Shown: positions 9,670 to 20,106 of the stretch, in pieces
Layout of the letters: the number at the start of each line of letters is the position of its first letter
Position numbering within the stretch: the first letter of the stretch is position 1
Assembly (NCBI GenBank): GCA_963823045.1
Contig: CAWGKA010000005.1
Coordinates: 62,001 to 126,000, forward strand
Source: JADLGL01 sp963823045
GTDB taxonomy: Bacteria; Pseudomonadota; Alphaproteobacteria; Rhizobiales; Kaistiaceae
Reading direction: 5' to 3'
Length of the DNA stretch: 64,000 nt
Translations under genes and position numbers: made by a program
The notes under the pieces: model-generated
Database searches by the model: none
Seen by the model: the letters and a program-made list of their open reading frames with translations, nothing else
Told to the model about the DNA's origin: nothing

Positions 9670-10026
9670 ATGCGGTTTTTGTTGCGTATAGTGTTCTGGC
9701 TGGCAGTCGTCATACTGCTCCTGCCGTCCGACCCGAATGCCGGGCCGAACGCGCCGCAGGTGACGTTCATGCAAGCCCTTGAGGTTGTTCGCGGCACGAT
9801 CAGCGATCTGTCGCAGTTCTGCTCGCGCAACCCCGATGTGTGCCAGACCGGCGGCGACATCATCGCCGTGGCGGCCGACAAGGCACGCTACGGCATCGAG
9901 CAGGTGCAGACCTATCTGGAGCACAATGGCGGCGACGCCAACACTCTGACTGCGTCCGACACAGAGACCCGTGGCAAGGTCATGCCGAGCGGCGCCGTGG
10001 TCGCCGAGCAGAACACAGCGCGCTGA
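9670..10026 (+). CDS. DUF5330 domain protein
   Basis: This is a small exported or membrane-anchored protein of 118 aa, intact in one frame. The N-terminal hydrophobic segment MRFLLRIVFWLAVVILLLPS is followed by FMQALEVVRGTISDLSQFCSRNPDVCQTGG. The pair of cysteines in FCSRNPDVC and the following helix are the DUF5330 hallmark and could form a disulfide in the periplasm. The function is unknown. It stands 41 nt upstream of sufE on the same strand, an order I know from related genomes. The 290 bases before it hold no gene that I can support. Confidence 0.82.
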   Translation: MRFLLRIVFWLAVVILLLPSDPNAGPNAPQVTFMQALEVVRGTISDLSQFCSRNPDVCQTGGDIIAVAADKARYGIEQVQTYLEHNGGDANTLTASDTETRGKVMPSGAVVAEQNTAR

Positions 10027-10067
10027 CGGCGGTTCAATAGCGGCCCCTCGGTCGCTATATCTTCGCC

Positions 10068-10514
10068 ATGAGCACGCAAGAAACCCGCCCAACCTTCGAC
10101 AGCATCCGCGAGGACTTCGCCTTTCTCGAAGATTGGGAGGACCGCTACCGCTATCTGATCGAGCTCGGCCGGCAGCTTGGAGCCGTTGCCGGAGAGCGAA
10201 CGCACCGACGGGAACAAGGTGCGCGGTTGCGCCAGCCAGGTTTGGCTATGGACGCGCCGCAATGACGGATGGCGAGCCGACGGCTCAACTTCGTCGGCGA
10301 CAGCGATGCGCATATCGTGCGCGGCCTGGTCGCCGTGGTGATCGCCCTGTTCAACAACCGCAGCGCCGCCGAAATCGAAGCGATCGACGCCGAGGCACGG
10401 CTCGCCGAACTCGATTTGGCCGAGCATCTGTCCGCTCAGCGGTCAAATGGATTGCGGGCGATGGTGAAGCGCATCAAAGCCGATGCGCGCGAGGCGGCCG
10501 CGCAGGCCGGATAA
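10068..10514 (+). CDS. sufE: Cysteine desulfuration protein SufE (frameshifted)
   Basis: SufE takes persulfide sulfur from the desulfurase SufS and passes it to the SufBCD Fe-S scaffold. The N-terminus is clear (SIREDFAFLEDWEDRYRYLIELG). After an indel near 10175 (an extra G in CAGCTTGGAG), the active-site loop VRGCASQVWLW appears with the conserved catalytic cysteine. After a second indel near 10285 the rest reads LNFVGDSDAHIVRGLVAVVIAL and RSNGLRAMVKRIK. Corrected length is about 148 aa, normal for the family. No other suf gene is in the window. The two shifts are most likely assembly errors because every catalytic feature survives. Confidence 0.88.
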
Positions 10515-10538
10515 CCGGCCCAATCCGGCAGCCGCCTC
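10491..10538. terminator. Nested inverted repeat between convergent sufE and mucR-like gene
   Basis: GAGGCGGC at 10491-10498 pairs with GCCGCCTC at 10531-10538. Inside it GGCCGG (10505-10510) pairs with CCGGCC (10515-10520) around ATAA. The structure spans the sufE stop codon and faces the end of the convergent regulator gene. It has no U-run, so its role as a bidirectional terminator is inferred from position only. Confidence 0.45.
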
Positions 10539-10551
10539 GTTCGTCTTGCTG

Positions 10552-10983
10552 CTACTTGCGAGCCGCGGCGCCGCGGGTGCGCTTGCGACGCTGGCCGAGG
10601 CCCATCTTCTTGGCGAGGGCCGACCGCGCAGCGGCGTAGTTCGGGGCGACCATCGGATAGTCGGGCGCCAGGCCCCACTTGTCGCGATATTCTTCCGGCG
10701 ACAGATCGTAATGCGTGCGCAGATGGCGCTTCAACGATTTGAACTTCTTCCCGTCTTCGAGACAGATGATGTAGTCCGGGAAGACCGAACGCTTCGGGTT
10801 GACGGCCGGCCGCAGCGGCTCCGGCTCCGGCTCGTTGAGCCCCGCATGGGTGCGGGCAAGGGCCTGATGAACGTCGGCAATGAGCGACGGAAGATCTGCT
10901 GCCGTGACGGAATGATTGCTGACATAGGCTGAAACGATGTCAGCGGTCAGGTCGATTAGATCGGATGCGACGGTCTCTTCCAT
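10552..10983 (-). CDS. Ros/MucR family transcriptional regulator with incomplete zinc finger
   Basis: This is an H-NS-like global repressor of 143 aa that binds AT-rich DNA; in rhizobia and Brucella such proteins control exopolysaccharide, motility and virulence genes. The N-terminal part (ETVASDLIDLTADIVSAYVSNHSV) is the oligomerisation region. The DNA-binding core reads CLEDGKKFKSLKRHLRTHYDLSPEEYRDKWGL, followed by DYPMVAPNYAAARSALAKKMGLGQ. Classical family members have CxxC (CLEC) before the two histidines, but here the second cysteine is Asp. Zinc-independent paralogues with such changes are known in Mesorhizobium. The gene is intact. Its upstream region is AT-richer than its surroundings, as expected for autoregulation. 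Confidence 0.9.
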   Translation of the reverse strand: MEETVASDLIDLTADIVSAYVSNHSVTAADLPSLIADVHQALARTHAGLNEPEPEPLRPAVNPKRSVFPDYIICLEDGKKFKSLKRHLRTHYDLSPEEYRDKWGLAPDYPMVAPNYAAARSALAKKMGLGQRRKRTRGAAARK

Positions 10984-11260
10984 TGATATTACACCTCAAA
11001 TTGCGAATGGGATTATCGACTTGAAACACTGGAGCTTGCGGGCATCTTGGGAGCGACGCCGGAACGCTTCGTTTTGCCTTGGGTCAAAACGGAATCGCGT
11101 AATCCAACTCCGTAGTGCTTGCGCTGTATATGATTGCACGCAATTGAATACAAGAGGCAAACAAGAACTCTGTGCAAACAGTTTGTAACTGCACCAAAGT
11201 AACCTGGAAACTTACGAAGACACGCCAGGGTTACAGGCAAAGTGACGCGGGACAAGTCAG
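10984..11260 (-). promoter_or_regulatory. AT-rich upstream region of the MucR-type gene
   Basis: The 343 bases between the regulator start and the end of the antiporter operon hold no gene that I can support. The part near the regulator is visibly richer in A/T than the flanks (TTGATATTACACCTCAAATT, GTATATGATTGCACG, GCAATTGAATACAAG). MucR proteins bind such T-A-containing AT-rich tracts and repress their own promoter, so this is probably the regulator's promoter and operator. No exact -35/-10 pair is claimed. Confidence 0.45.
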
Positions 11261-11326
11261 TGCCACCCGCGGAAATAGCCGAATGCAGGCTTTGAGGCCA
11301 TTACGGCGGCGCGTTCGCGACCAATA

Positions 11327-13016
11327 CTAGAGGTAGTAGATAATAACGTAGGCGCCGAGCAGAAGCGTAGCCCAAAAGGCCATGATTCCGGTAGGCCAAC
11401 TGCGAGCAAACAACGCACCTGGCTCAGTCAAACGTGTAAAGCCTGCGACAATCCGCGCGAGTCCCGCGCCGCCGCGAACGTCCAGGCGCGCCATCCCGCC
11501 ACGCCGCGCAGCCAGTGTCCGGCGGCCGGCATGAACCGACGCCAAAGCCAATCGATGTCGAGATTGATCGTCTCGGTCCGCTTGATGAAGGGCAGCGCCA
11601 GGAAGAACGCCAGGCCTGAGAAGAGAAGCAACTGCAGCTGATAGACGACGTGCGGCACCGTGTAGGGCTGCGAAGTCGGTGTGGAAAGGCAGCAGCGAAT
11701 AGAACTGCGCCGGGAAGATGCCGATGCCGATGCAGAATACCGCCACGAGATACATCGCCAGGCGCATCGATAGCGGCGGCTCGGGAGGACGTAGCCCGGA
11801 GTTCTTCTGGAAGAAGATGTACCAGGGCAGCTTGATGCCGACGAAGAGGACGCCGGCCGAACCGGCAGCGATCAGATACCAGACGATCGGCATGTGTTCT
11901 TCGAGCGCGCTCTCGGCGATCAGCGACTTCGCCGGGAAGCCCGACGTCAGCGGGAAGGCGGAGATCGCCAGCGCGCCGATGATGCACATCGCGGCCGTCA
12001 TCGGCATGGTGCGGAAGAGGCCGCCGAGCCGGTTGAACTTGCTGATGCCGGTGACATAGAGCACCGAGCCCGCCGACATCAGCAGCAGCGCCTTGTAGAG
12101 GATGTGAACGAAGGCATGGGCGGCGGCGCCGTTGAGCGCCATGTCCGACGCCGATGCCGATCGCGGTCACCATGAAGCCGACCTGATTGACGATCGAATA
12201 GGAGAGCTTCCGCCGCGTGTCGTTCTCGATCACGGCGTAGATCAGCCCATAGAAGATCATGATAGAGGCCGAAATAGATGAGGACGTCGGCGCCCGGGAA
12301 GCCGCGGATCAGCGTGTAGACGGCCGTCTTGGTGGTGAAGGCGGACAGGAACACCGTCCCCGACCACGACGCCTTCGGATAGGCGTCGGGCAGCCAGGCG
12401 GAGAAAGGCGGCGCGCCAGTGTTGATGAGGAAGCCGCCGAGGAGCAGCCAGCGCGCGCACGCTATCGGGCTGCATGGCGGCGAAGTCGGTCGAGCCGGTT
12501 GAGGCGACCTGTCCGGCGATGCCGGCCATCAGCAGCACGCCGCCGAGAAGATGGATGACGATGTAGCGCTGTGCGGCGGCACGTGCAGTCCGCGCCGTTG
12601 CTGACGACGACCAGCGTCGAGGCGACCGCCATCAGCTCCCAGAAGACGAACACCGTGATGAGATCGCCGGCGAAGACGACGCCGATCGAGCCGCCGGCAT
12701 AGATGAATGCGGCGGCGAGTTCGAGCACACGTTCCTGCTTCAGCGCGAAGAGGCCCCCGGCGAAGGCCATGATCGAGAAGACGGTGGCGAAGAGCTGGCT
12801 CAGTGCATCGACGCGGACCGGCGTCAGCGTCAGGCCGAGCCAATCGAAGGCGAGGCTGTCGCCCTGCGGCAGCAGCCAGGTCCAGGCGAGCATGAGCACC
12901 GGCGCGATGAGGATCGCGGCCGAGCGCGCTGTGCCGCGCAGGAACGGCAGCAAGGCGCCGGCGAGGATGAGGATGAGCCCAGGCGGCAGCGAAGTGAGGA
13001 TGGTCGGCTCAGTCAT
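11327..13016 (-). CDS. Mrp/Mnh antiporter D-type subunit (third antiporter-like subunit, frameshifted)
   Basis: This polytopic proton-antiporter subunit is related to MrpD and the NuoL/M/N proton channels. Visible parts in order are FIYAGGSIGVVFAGDLITVFV, FWELMAVASTLVVVSN with the key membrane glutamate, GAPPFSAWLPDAYPKASWSG, FTTKTAVYTLIRGFPGADV with the conserved lysine, HAFVHILYKALLLMSAGSVL, FPLTSGFPAKSLI, and a final LLLGAYVIIYYL. At least five frame changes are needed, near 12600, 12460, 12270, 12140 and 11660-11430. Corrected length is about 560 aa. It is the last gene of the leftward operon and starts at an ATG (13014-13016) overlapping the stop of the small membrane gene. The antiported ion (Na+, K+ or only H+) cannot be read from sequence. 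Confidence 0.82.
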
Positions 13017-13286
13017 CGTAATAGGTGTCCGGCCGCTTGATGAAATGGGCGAGCGCCTTGGCGACGACAACGAGCACGACGCAGCTGATGAAGCCGAACC
13101 AGGCGCCGAAGCCGATGGTGCCGTCGAGGCCGAACTCGGAGTGATGGTCGACGAAGAGATCGACGATGACCGTCACCGCGAGGATGGCGATGCCGACAAT
13201 CCAAAGCAGGCGGATCGTCGACGGCCGCACCAGCCAGTGATCGTGATCCGGCGGCGGGGTTTTGTTAGGCGGATTCGGATCGGCCA

Positions 13287-13287
<1 letters not shown>
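13009..13287 (-). CDS. Unknown small 2-TM protein inside the antiporter operon
   Basis: This intact protein of 92 aa has a polar, proline-rich N-terminus (MADPNPPNKTPPPDHDHWLV) and two hydrophobic helices (TIRLLWIVGIAILAVTVIVDL and IGFGAWFGFISCVVLVVVAKA), then KRPDTYYDD. I do not recognise a named domain. Its start overlaps the stop of the preceding antiporter-like subunit (TGATG) and its stop overlaps the start of the next one, so it is translated as part of the operon. I infer that it is an accessory subunit or assembly factor of the antiporter complex. Confidence 0.7.
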
Positions 13288-14760
<1,473 letters not shown>

Positions 14761-14764
<4 letters not shown>

Positions 14765-16246
14765 GGCGTCGCCCCCAGCAGAGCCGTTGCAGCGTCATGG
14801 GCAAGGCCGGCGGTCAGATGCGGGTCGAGACCGAAATAGATGACGGCGCCGGCGAGCACCCAGGCGCCGAGGATCATCTCGGGCGGCGCTTCCTTGGCCT
14901 CGGCGACGGTGCCCTGCGGCACGCGGAAATAGGCGACTTCGACGATGCGGCCGACATAGAGGAGCGCCAGCAGCGACGAGCCGACGATGAGGAAGCGCGA
15001 GCCACCACCAGCCCTGCTCGACGGCCGCCGAAACGAGATACCATTTCGACACGAAGCCGGCCGTGCCGGGCACGCCGATGAGGCCGAGGCCGGCGACGAC
15101 AAGCGCCGCCATGGTGAGCGGCATCCTGCGGCCGATGCCGGCGAGATCGTCGAGCTTCACCTTGCCGGTGCTGTAGACGATGCCGGCGACGGCGGCGAAG
15201 GCCGCGCCCTTGATCAGTGCATGGTTGAGCGTGTGCGCGATGCCTCCGGTGAGGCCGGTGACGGTGGCGAAGGAAAGGCCGAGCGTGATGTAGCCGATCT
15301 GCCCGACCGACGAGTAGGCAAGCAGGCGCTTGATGTTGGACTGGAACACCGCAACGAGCGACGCGCCGAACATCGCCGCGACCGACAGCACCATGAGGAT
15401 CCAGGTGACGGGCAAATCATGGAAGACGAAGCCGGCGCCGAAGACCGAATAGAGGTAGCGGATGAGGAGGTAGACGGCGAGTTTGGTCGCCGTCGATGCC
15501 AGGAACGTCGTCGCAATGGACGGCGCGTAGGCATAGGCGTTCGGCAGCCACAGATGCAGTGGGAAGAGCGCGAGCTTGAGGCCGACGCCGACAGTGATGA
15601 AGGCGAGCGCCACGAGCATCGAGCGCGTGCTTTCGACATCGCCGATGCGCTCGGCAATGAGGCCGAGATTGAGCGTCCCGGTCTGCGTGTAGATGATGCC
15701 GACGCCGATGACGTAGAACGTCGCGCCGATCGTCCCCATGATGAGATACTGGTACGAAGACAGCAGCGCCCGGCGGTCCTTGCCGAAGGCAATGAGCGCG
15801 TAGCTCGACAGCGACGACACCTCGAGGAAGACGAAGGCGTTGAACGCGTCGCCGGTGATGCGCGATGCCGAGGAGGCCGGTAAGGCACAACAGCAGCATG
15901 GCGTAGAACCATGCGATGCGGTCGGACGGGATTTCCTTTGCGACGCGAGCGCGGCGCCATGGTGACGACGACCGCGGTCGACGAACGAGACGAGAAGCAG
16001 GAACAGCGCCGACAGGAGATCGACGCGATATTCGATGCCGATGTCCGGCGCCCAGCCGCCGATATGGTACGAGATCGTGCCCGTATGCAGCACGAGGTAG
16101 AGCAGCCGGCCGGCGATCACCGGGCCGGCCCAGGTGACGGCGAGCGCGATCAGCCAGGCGAGATTGCGCTGGCGGAACAGCGCAACGAGCAGCGCCCCCA
16201 GGAGCGGCAGGACGACCTGGATGATCGGCAGCTGATCGTCGATCAA
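14761..16246 (-). CDS. Mrp/Mnh antiporter subunit D (frameshifted)
   Basis: This is a polytopic D-type subunit of the multisubunit cation/proton antiporter. Landmarks are AFNAFVFLEVSSLSSYALIAF with the key glutamate, ALLSSYQYLIMGTIGATFYV, LALFPLHLWLPNAYAYAPS, FLASTATKLAVYLLIRYLYSV with the conserved lysine, NIKRLLAYSSVGQIGYITLG, HTLNHALIKGAAFAAV and GVPGTAGFVSKWYLVSAAVE. Frame changes near 15960 and 15870 cover the fourth helix, and one near 15010 leads to the true C-terminus (LLALLYVGRIVEVAYFRVP and TALLGATP). Corrected length is about 495 aa. The start is TTG at 16246, overlapping the mnhC stop. Confidence 0.87.
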
Positions 16247-16608
16247 TTCGTCTCTTCCTGGCTGAAGATTTCGGCTTCCTCGACGGTGCCGTAGGCTTCC
16301 TGGATGCGGACGACGAGCGCGAGGCCGAGCGCGAGCGTGGCGACGCCGACGACGATGGCGGTGAGGATGAGGACGTGCGGCAGCGGGTTGGAATAGACCT
16401 CGATGCCGTCCTCGATGATCGGCGGCGAACCGCCGAGGATCTTACCGGCCGACAGATAGAGGAGATAGACCGACGTCTGGAAGATGCCGAGGCCGACAAG
16501 CTTCTTGATCATGTTGCCGCGGGCGATGACGATGTAGAGCCCGCCGACCATCAGGAAGATGGTGATCCACTGATTGTAGTGGCCGATGATTTCTTCCCAG
16601 CCGCTCAT
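16243..16608 (-). CDS. mnhC: Mrp/Mnh antiporter subunit C
   Basis: This intact protein of 121 aa has three transmembrane helices and is homologous to NuoK. Helices are WITIFLMVGGLYIVIARGN, KLVGLGIFQTSVYLLYLSAG and HVLILTAIVVGVATLALGLAL. The short NPLPHVLILTAIVVG motif with the membrane segment after NPLPH is typical of MnhC. The C-terminus is acidic (GTVEEAEIFSQEE). The ATG overlaps the mnhB stop as ATGA, and its own stop overlaps the next start, so translation is coupled through this part of the operon. Confidence 0.92.
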   Translation of the reverse strand: MSGWEEIIGHYNQWITIFLMVGGLYIVIARGNMIKKLVGLGIFQTSVYLLYLSAGKILGGSPPIIEDGIEVYSNPLPHVLILTAIVVGVATLALGLALVVRIQEAYGTVEEAEIFSQEETN

Positions 16609-17026
16609 GCGCGCCCCCTGCCGGCGAAGGCGTAGAACAGCGCGAGCATCGTGGCGGCGACGGTGACGAAGACGCCGATCTCGACGAGGAAGATGCCCCA
16701 CTCCTGCGCTTCGTGGTGCTCGTGCGCGAGCGCGTAATAGTCGAGGAAATTGTACGCCGGCGAAGAGACTGTAGAGCCCGACGCCGAGATAGATCAGGAC
16801 GCCGAGCGGGATCAGGACTTCGAGCAGCTTCATCGGCACGAGCCGCTGCGCCGCCTCGATGCCGTAGATGAGCGCGTAGAGGATCACTCGCGGCGGCAAC
16901 GATGACGCCGGCCTGGAAACCGCCGCCCGGACCGTAGTCGCCGTGGAACTGCACATAGAGCGCGAAGAGCATCACCCAGGGCAGGATGAACTTGGTCGCG
17001 ACGCGGAGGATGATGTCGAGGCGCAT
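16605..17026 (-). CDS. mnhB: Mrp/Mnh antiporter subunit B (frameshifted)
   Basis: MnhB forms the membrane domain that contacts the MrpA C-terminal region. The start is MRLDIILRVATKFILPWVML, then FALYVQFHGDYGPGGGFQAG, the signature of the family. After an indel near 16890 follow RVILYALIYGIEAAQRLVPMK and GVLIYLGVGLYSLFAG, and after another near 16755, HHEAQEWGIFLVEIGVFVTV and MLALFYAFAGRGRA. Corrected length is about 140 aa. It starts 4 nt after the MbhD/E-like gene. All family features are present, so I treat the two shifts as sequence errors. Confidence 0.88.
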
Positions 17027-17029
17027 GGC

Positions 17030-17554
17030 TCAGCTCTCCTCCGTCTTCGTCTTGCGCCGGCGGCGGCGCAGCAGGATGAGGACGGCGATGCCGGCGGTGA
17101 AGATCACCGTCGTCTCGCCGAGCGTGTCGAAGCCGCGGTAGCTGGCGAGCACTGCGGTGACGACGTTGGGCACGCCGGTGTCGGCTTCGGTTCGTTCGAG
17201 GTAATCGGGCCCCATCGTGTTGACGACGTTCGCCGCCTCGCCGAAGGGCGGCAGGTCGAGCGTGCCGATGACGAGCGCAACGGCGGTGACGCCGGCGACG
17301 AAGAGCGGCAGAAGCACGTTCCGCCCGGGGCGGATCTCGCGCGCCTTGGTGAGATAGAGCGCGCCGAGCATGAGCACGGTCGAGATGCCGGCGCCGACCG
17401 CCGCCTCGGTCATGGCGACGTCGACGGCGTCGAGCACGATCATGACGGTGGCGATGAGGAAGCTGTAGATCGACGTCAGGACGACGACGCCGAACAGCTT
17501 GCGCGACAGCGTGATGCCGATCAGCGTCGCCGCCAGCAGCGTCAGCAGCACCAT
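17030..17554 (-). CDS. DUF4040 protein: MbhD + MbhE-like antiporter subunit
   Basis: This is an intact membrane protein of 174 aa. The N-terminal half (FGVVVLTSIYSFLIATVMIV, LDAVDVAMTEAAVGAGIST and LMLGALYLT) is the MbhD/DUF4040 domain. The C-terminal half (VTAVLASYRGFDTLGETTVIF and TAGIAVLILLRRRRRK) is the MbhE domain. In classical Mrp systems both are the C-terminal extension of the large MrpA subunit, whereas in membrane-bound hydrogenases they are separate proteins. Here the two are fused to each other but detached from an MrpA-like channel. It sits between mnhG and mnhB. Confidence 0.88.
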   Translation of the reverse strand: MVLLTLLAATLIGITLSRKLFGVVVLTSIYSFLIATVMIVLDAVDVAMTEAAVGAGISTVLMLGALYLTKAREIRPGRNVLLPLFVAGVTAVALVIGTLDLPPFGEAANVVNTMGPDYLERTEADTGVPNVVTAVLASYRGFDTLGETTVIFTAGIAVLILLRRRRRKTKTEES

Positions 17555-17568
17555 GTTGGTTGCAGCTT

Positions 17569-17925
17569 CTATGACGCGTCCTCCTGGTCGGACGCGGTCT
17601 CGCCGTCCGCTCGGCGAGGATCGGCTTCTCGCCCGCCTGCAGGGCGGCGCGCGCGATCGCGTGGGCGCCGACCGGCCCCATGAACCAGAGGAAGAGCAGC
17701 AGGATGATCAGCTTCACCGTCACCAGCGAGAAGCCGGCAACGACCATCATGCCGATCGAGCATCAGCCCGGCGCCGAAAGTATCGCCGACCGAGCCGGCA
17801 TGCTGACGGGTGAAGACGTCCGGCATGCGGTTGAGGCCGATCGCCGAGACGATGACGAAGAAGCCGCCGGCGCCGATCAGCGCCCAGGCGATCACCGTGC
17901 GGACGATGTCGAGATCGCCGGTCAT
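17569..17925 (-). CDS. mnhG: Mrp/Mnh antiporter subunit G (frameshifted)
   Basis: This small subunit has about three helices. The N-terminus WALIGAGGFFVIVSAIGLNR is followed by MPDVFTRQHAGSVGDTFGAG, the conserved MnhG motif. After an indel near 17762 come GMMVVAGFSLVTVKLIILLL and FLWFMGPVGAHAIARAALQAG. A second indel near 17600 is likely so that the tail ends as DGETASDQEDAS. Corrected length is about 118 aa. The ATG overlaps the mnhF stop. Confidence 0.86.
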   Translation of the reverse strand: MTGDLDIVRTVIAWALIGAGGFFVIVSAIGLNRMPDVFTRQHAGSVGDTFGAGLMLDRHDGRCRLLAGDGEADHPAALPLVHGAGRRPRDRARRPAGGREADPRRADGETASDQEDAS

Positions 17926-18206
17926 TGCGTCTCTTCCTCTTCGCTGCCGGCGTCGCCGAGCGAGCCGTAGCGCCAGAATTTCAGCACGGCGAAGGTGCCG
18001 ACCGCGTTGAGCAGCGCATAGAGGAGCGCGATGTCGAGGAACTCCGGCCGGTCGATGAAGAAGCCGTAGAGCGCGAGCAGCAGGATCACCGCCGTGGCGA
18101 TGGCGTTGGAGGCGACGAGGCGGTCGAAGGTCGACGGGCCGCGAAGGGCGCGAACGACCATCAGCGTCAGGGCAACGAGGACGGCGGCAATGCCGGCGAC
18201 GAACAT
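17922..18206 (-). CDS. mnhF: Mrp/Mnh antiporter subunit F
   Basis: This intact protein of 94 aa has three helices. The family core is RALRGPSTFDRLVASNAIAT, then AVILLLALYGFFIDRPEFLDI and ALLYALLNAVGTFAVLKFWRY. The RGP.T..DR.VA.N motif is diagnostic for MnhF/PhaF. The start is immediately after the mnhE stop, and the end overlaps mnhG as ATGA. The acidic tail (DAGSEEEETQ) is cytosolic. Confidence 0.93.
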   Translation of the reverse strand: MFVAGIAAVLVALTLMVVRALRGPSTFDRLVASNAIATAVILLLALYGFFIDRPEFLDIALLYALLNAVGTFAVLKFWRYGSLGDAGSEEEETQ

Positions 18207-18690
18207 CTATTCGCTCCCCTCGAAACGGCGGACGCGGCGGTCCATTTCACCGGCGAGCAGATCCGACGCCGTCGCATCGGTCAGCGCGTGGACGACCATC
18301 TCGCCACGCTGGCGGTCGACCTCGACCGAAATCGTGCCGGGCGTCAGCGTGATCGAATTGGCGTAGGTGGCGATGCCGACCGGCGTCTTCGGACCGATCG
18401 GAGCGCGCACGAGGCGCGGGCTGATCGGCAGGCGCGGGTTGAGGATGATACGCGTCAACGGCGAAGGTCGACTTGGCGATCTCGACCAACAGCCACGGCC
18501 AATACATGAAGCCGCCGATGAGGCGTTCGATCGGCAGGCCTTCCGGATCGGAGATGTTCGCCGAGGCGGACGAGCCAGGCAACGACGAAGGCGCGAGACG
18601 GCGCCCGAGGCCGACAAGCCACGTCGTGTAGTGCCCCGACAGGAGCAGCCAGAAGGCAAAAAGCAACAGGCCCTGGGCGATGAAGCGCAT
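18207..18690 (-). CDS. mnhE: Mrp/Mnh antiporter subunit E (first gene of operon, frameshifted)
   Basis: MnhE is a small subunit of the antiporter complex with N-terminal helices and a cytosolic C-terminal fold. Visible are FIAQGLLLFAFWLLLSGHYT, DPEGLPIERLIGGFMYWPWL and LLVEIAKSTFAV, then after an indel near 18450 IILNPRLPISPRLVRAPIGP, GIATYANSITLTPGTISVEV and VHALTDATASDLLAGEMDRRV. Another indel pair is likely near 18570-18600. Corrected length is about 160 aa. The ATG at 18688-18690 precedes a run of nine further genes transcribed leftward. The promoter must lie in the 210 bases shared with the divergent msrB. Confidence 0.87.
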
Positions 18691-18900
18691 CCGGTTCCGC
18701 TCCGGTCTCACCGCGCCCGCGGCCGGGCCGAATCGGCCGGCGGGCTTTGCGTTACACGCATTTGTTATGACGGGATCGGCGGAACGCCAAGCTTCGGCAC
18801 GCCTTCGCGCTTGCGTTCCCCGCACTCAGTGCCGATCTAGCCGATACGCTTCCCGCATTCCGGCAATCCCCCGTCCCCGCCACGATCACTGGAGGATCCT

Positions 18901-19329
18901 ATGTCCGCGTCCAACCGAGAGAAGATCATCAAGAGCGACGCCGAATGGCGCGCCACGCTGACTCCCGAGCAGTATCGCGTCGCCCGCCAGAAGGGCACCG
19001 AGCGCGCCTTCACCGGCCCCTATTGGGACGAGCATCGCGCCGGCCTCTATCGCTGCGTTTCCTGCGGCGAGCCCCTGTTCCGTTCTGAGACGAAGTTCGA
19101 TTCCGGCACGGGCTGGCCGAGCTTCTACGCGCCCGTCGACGGCGACGCGATCGAAGAGGACGTCGACCGATCGCATGGCATGGTCCGAACCGAGGTGCTT
19201 TGCGCCCGCTGCGACGCGCATCTTGGTCATGTCTTCACCGACGGCCCGGCCCCGACGGGCCTCCGCTATTGCATGAACGGGACGGCGTTGGATTTCGAGC
19301 CGGACGAGGCCGGCTCGAAGACGGCCTAG
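18901..19329 (+). CDS. msrB: Peptide-methionine (R)-S-oxide reductase
   Basis: MsrB reduces the R epimer of methionine sulfoxide in proteins, using thioredoxin. The gene is intact (142 aa). Two zinc-binding pairs are visible: CVSCG near residue 51 and CARCDAHLGHVF near residue 101. Substrate-site motifs FDSGTGWPSFYAP and GLRYCMNGTALDF are present; the catalytic cysteine is in RYCMNG, where most homologues have RYCINS. GGAGG lies about 8 nt before the ATG. The gene converges on sodB, and both TAG stops share a CTAG palindrome at 19326-19329. Two oxidative-damage genes are thus adjacent. Confidence 0.96.
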   Translation: MSASNREKIIKSDAEWRATLTPEQYRVARQKGTERAFTGPYWDEHRAGLYRCVSCGEPLFRSETKFDSGTGWPSFYAPVDGDAIEEDVDRSHGMVRTEVLCARCDAHLGHVFTDGPAPTGLRYCMNGTALDFEPDEAGSKTA

Positions 19330-19936
19330 GCGCTTAGCTCGCGGCCTCGTAACAGCTCGGCGACGCGATCCCAGTTGATCAGGCTGTCGACGAACGCTTC
19401 GAGATATTTCGGCCGGGCGTTGCGGTAGTCGATGTAATAGGAGTGCTCCCACACATCGCAGCCGAGAATCGGGCGCGCATTGTGAACGAGCGGGTTCTCG
19501 CCGTTCGGCGTCTTCATGATCTCGAGCTTGCCGTTCTTGACCGCGAGCCAGCACCAGCCCGAGCCGAACTGCGTCTGCCCGGCCTGGATGAAATCGGCGC
19601 GGAACTTGTCGTAGCCGCCGAGGTCGGAATCGATCGCCGCCTGCGAGCGCGCCGGGGAGTCTTCGTGCCGCCGCCGCCGGCCTTCATCCACTGCCAGAAC
19701 TGGATGTGGTTGTAGTGCTGGCCGGCATTGTTGAAGAGGCCGGCATTCTTGCCGAAGCTCTCCTTGACGATGTCCTCGAGGCCCTTGTTCTCCAGCCCCG
19801 AGCCTTCGAGCAGCTTGTTGCCGTTGGTGACGTAGGCCTGGTGGTGCTTGTCGTGATGATATTCGAGCGTTTCGGCGGACATGAAGGGCTGAAGCGCGTC
19901 ATAGGCGTAGGGCAGATCGGGCAGCTCGAATGCCAT
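19326..19936 (-). CDS. sodB: Superoxide dismutase, Fe/Mn family (frameshifted)
   Basis: This enzyme disproportionates superoxide in the cytosol. Metal ligands are visible: H near residue 27 (LEYHHDKHHQAYV), H near 74 (NNAGQHYNHIQFW), and D and H in CDVWEHSYYIDYRN. The motifs GSGWCWLAV and NARPKYLEAFVDSLINW are typical. A frame change near 19660, at a run of C residues, joins the two halves (GGGGTKTP to ARSQAAIDSDLGGYDKF). Corrected length is about 202 aa. The ATG has AGGAGG just upstream. Iron is more likely than manganese from general similarity, but the metal is not proven. Confidence 0.93.
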
Positions 19937-20106
19937 CGTTGTTCCTCCTGAGAATTCCGGGAGCCTGTGGTGTCGCCACCTGACATAGGCGGCCCGCCTT
20001 TGATCAGCAAGGTCACGCGGCGAGACGTGGCAAGTGCATACTCCAGCATTGCCTAGCTCACCGGCCGGAGTGTAGAGGTTCGAACCGACCCGGCCGGAGC
20101 ATCCAT

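Noticed and set aside
14987..15883. A 298-codon rightward open frame inside the antiporter operon
   Set aside because: It is antisense to a D-type antiporter subunit. The translation is charged shadow sequence.
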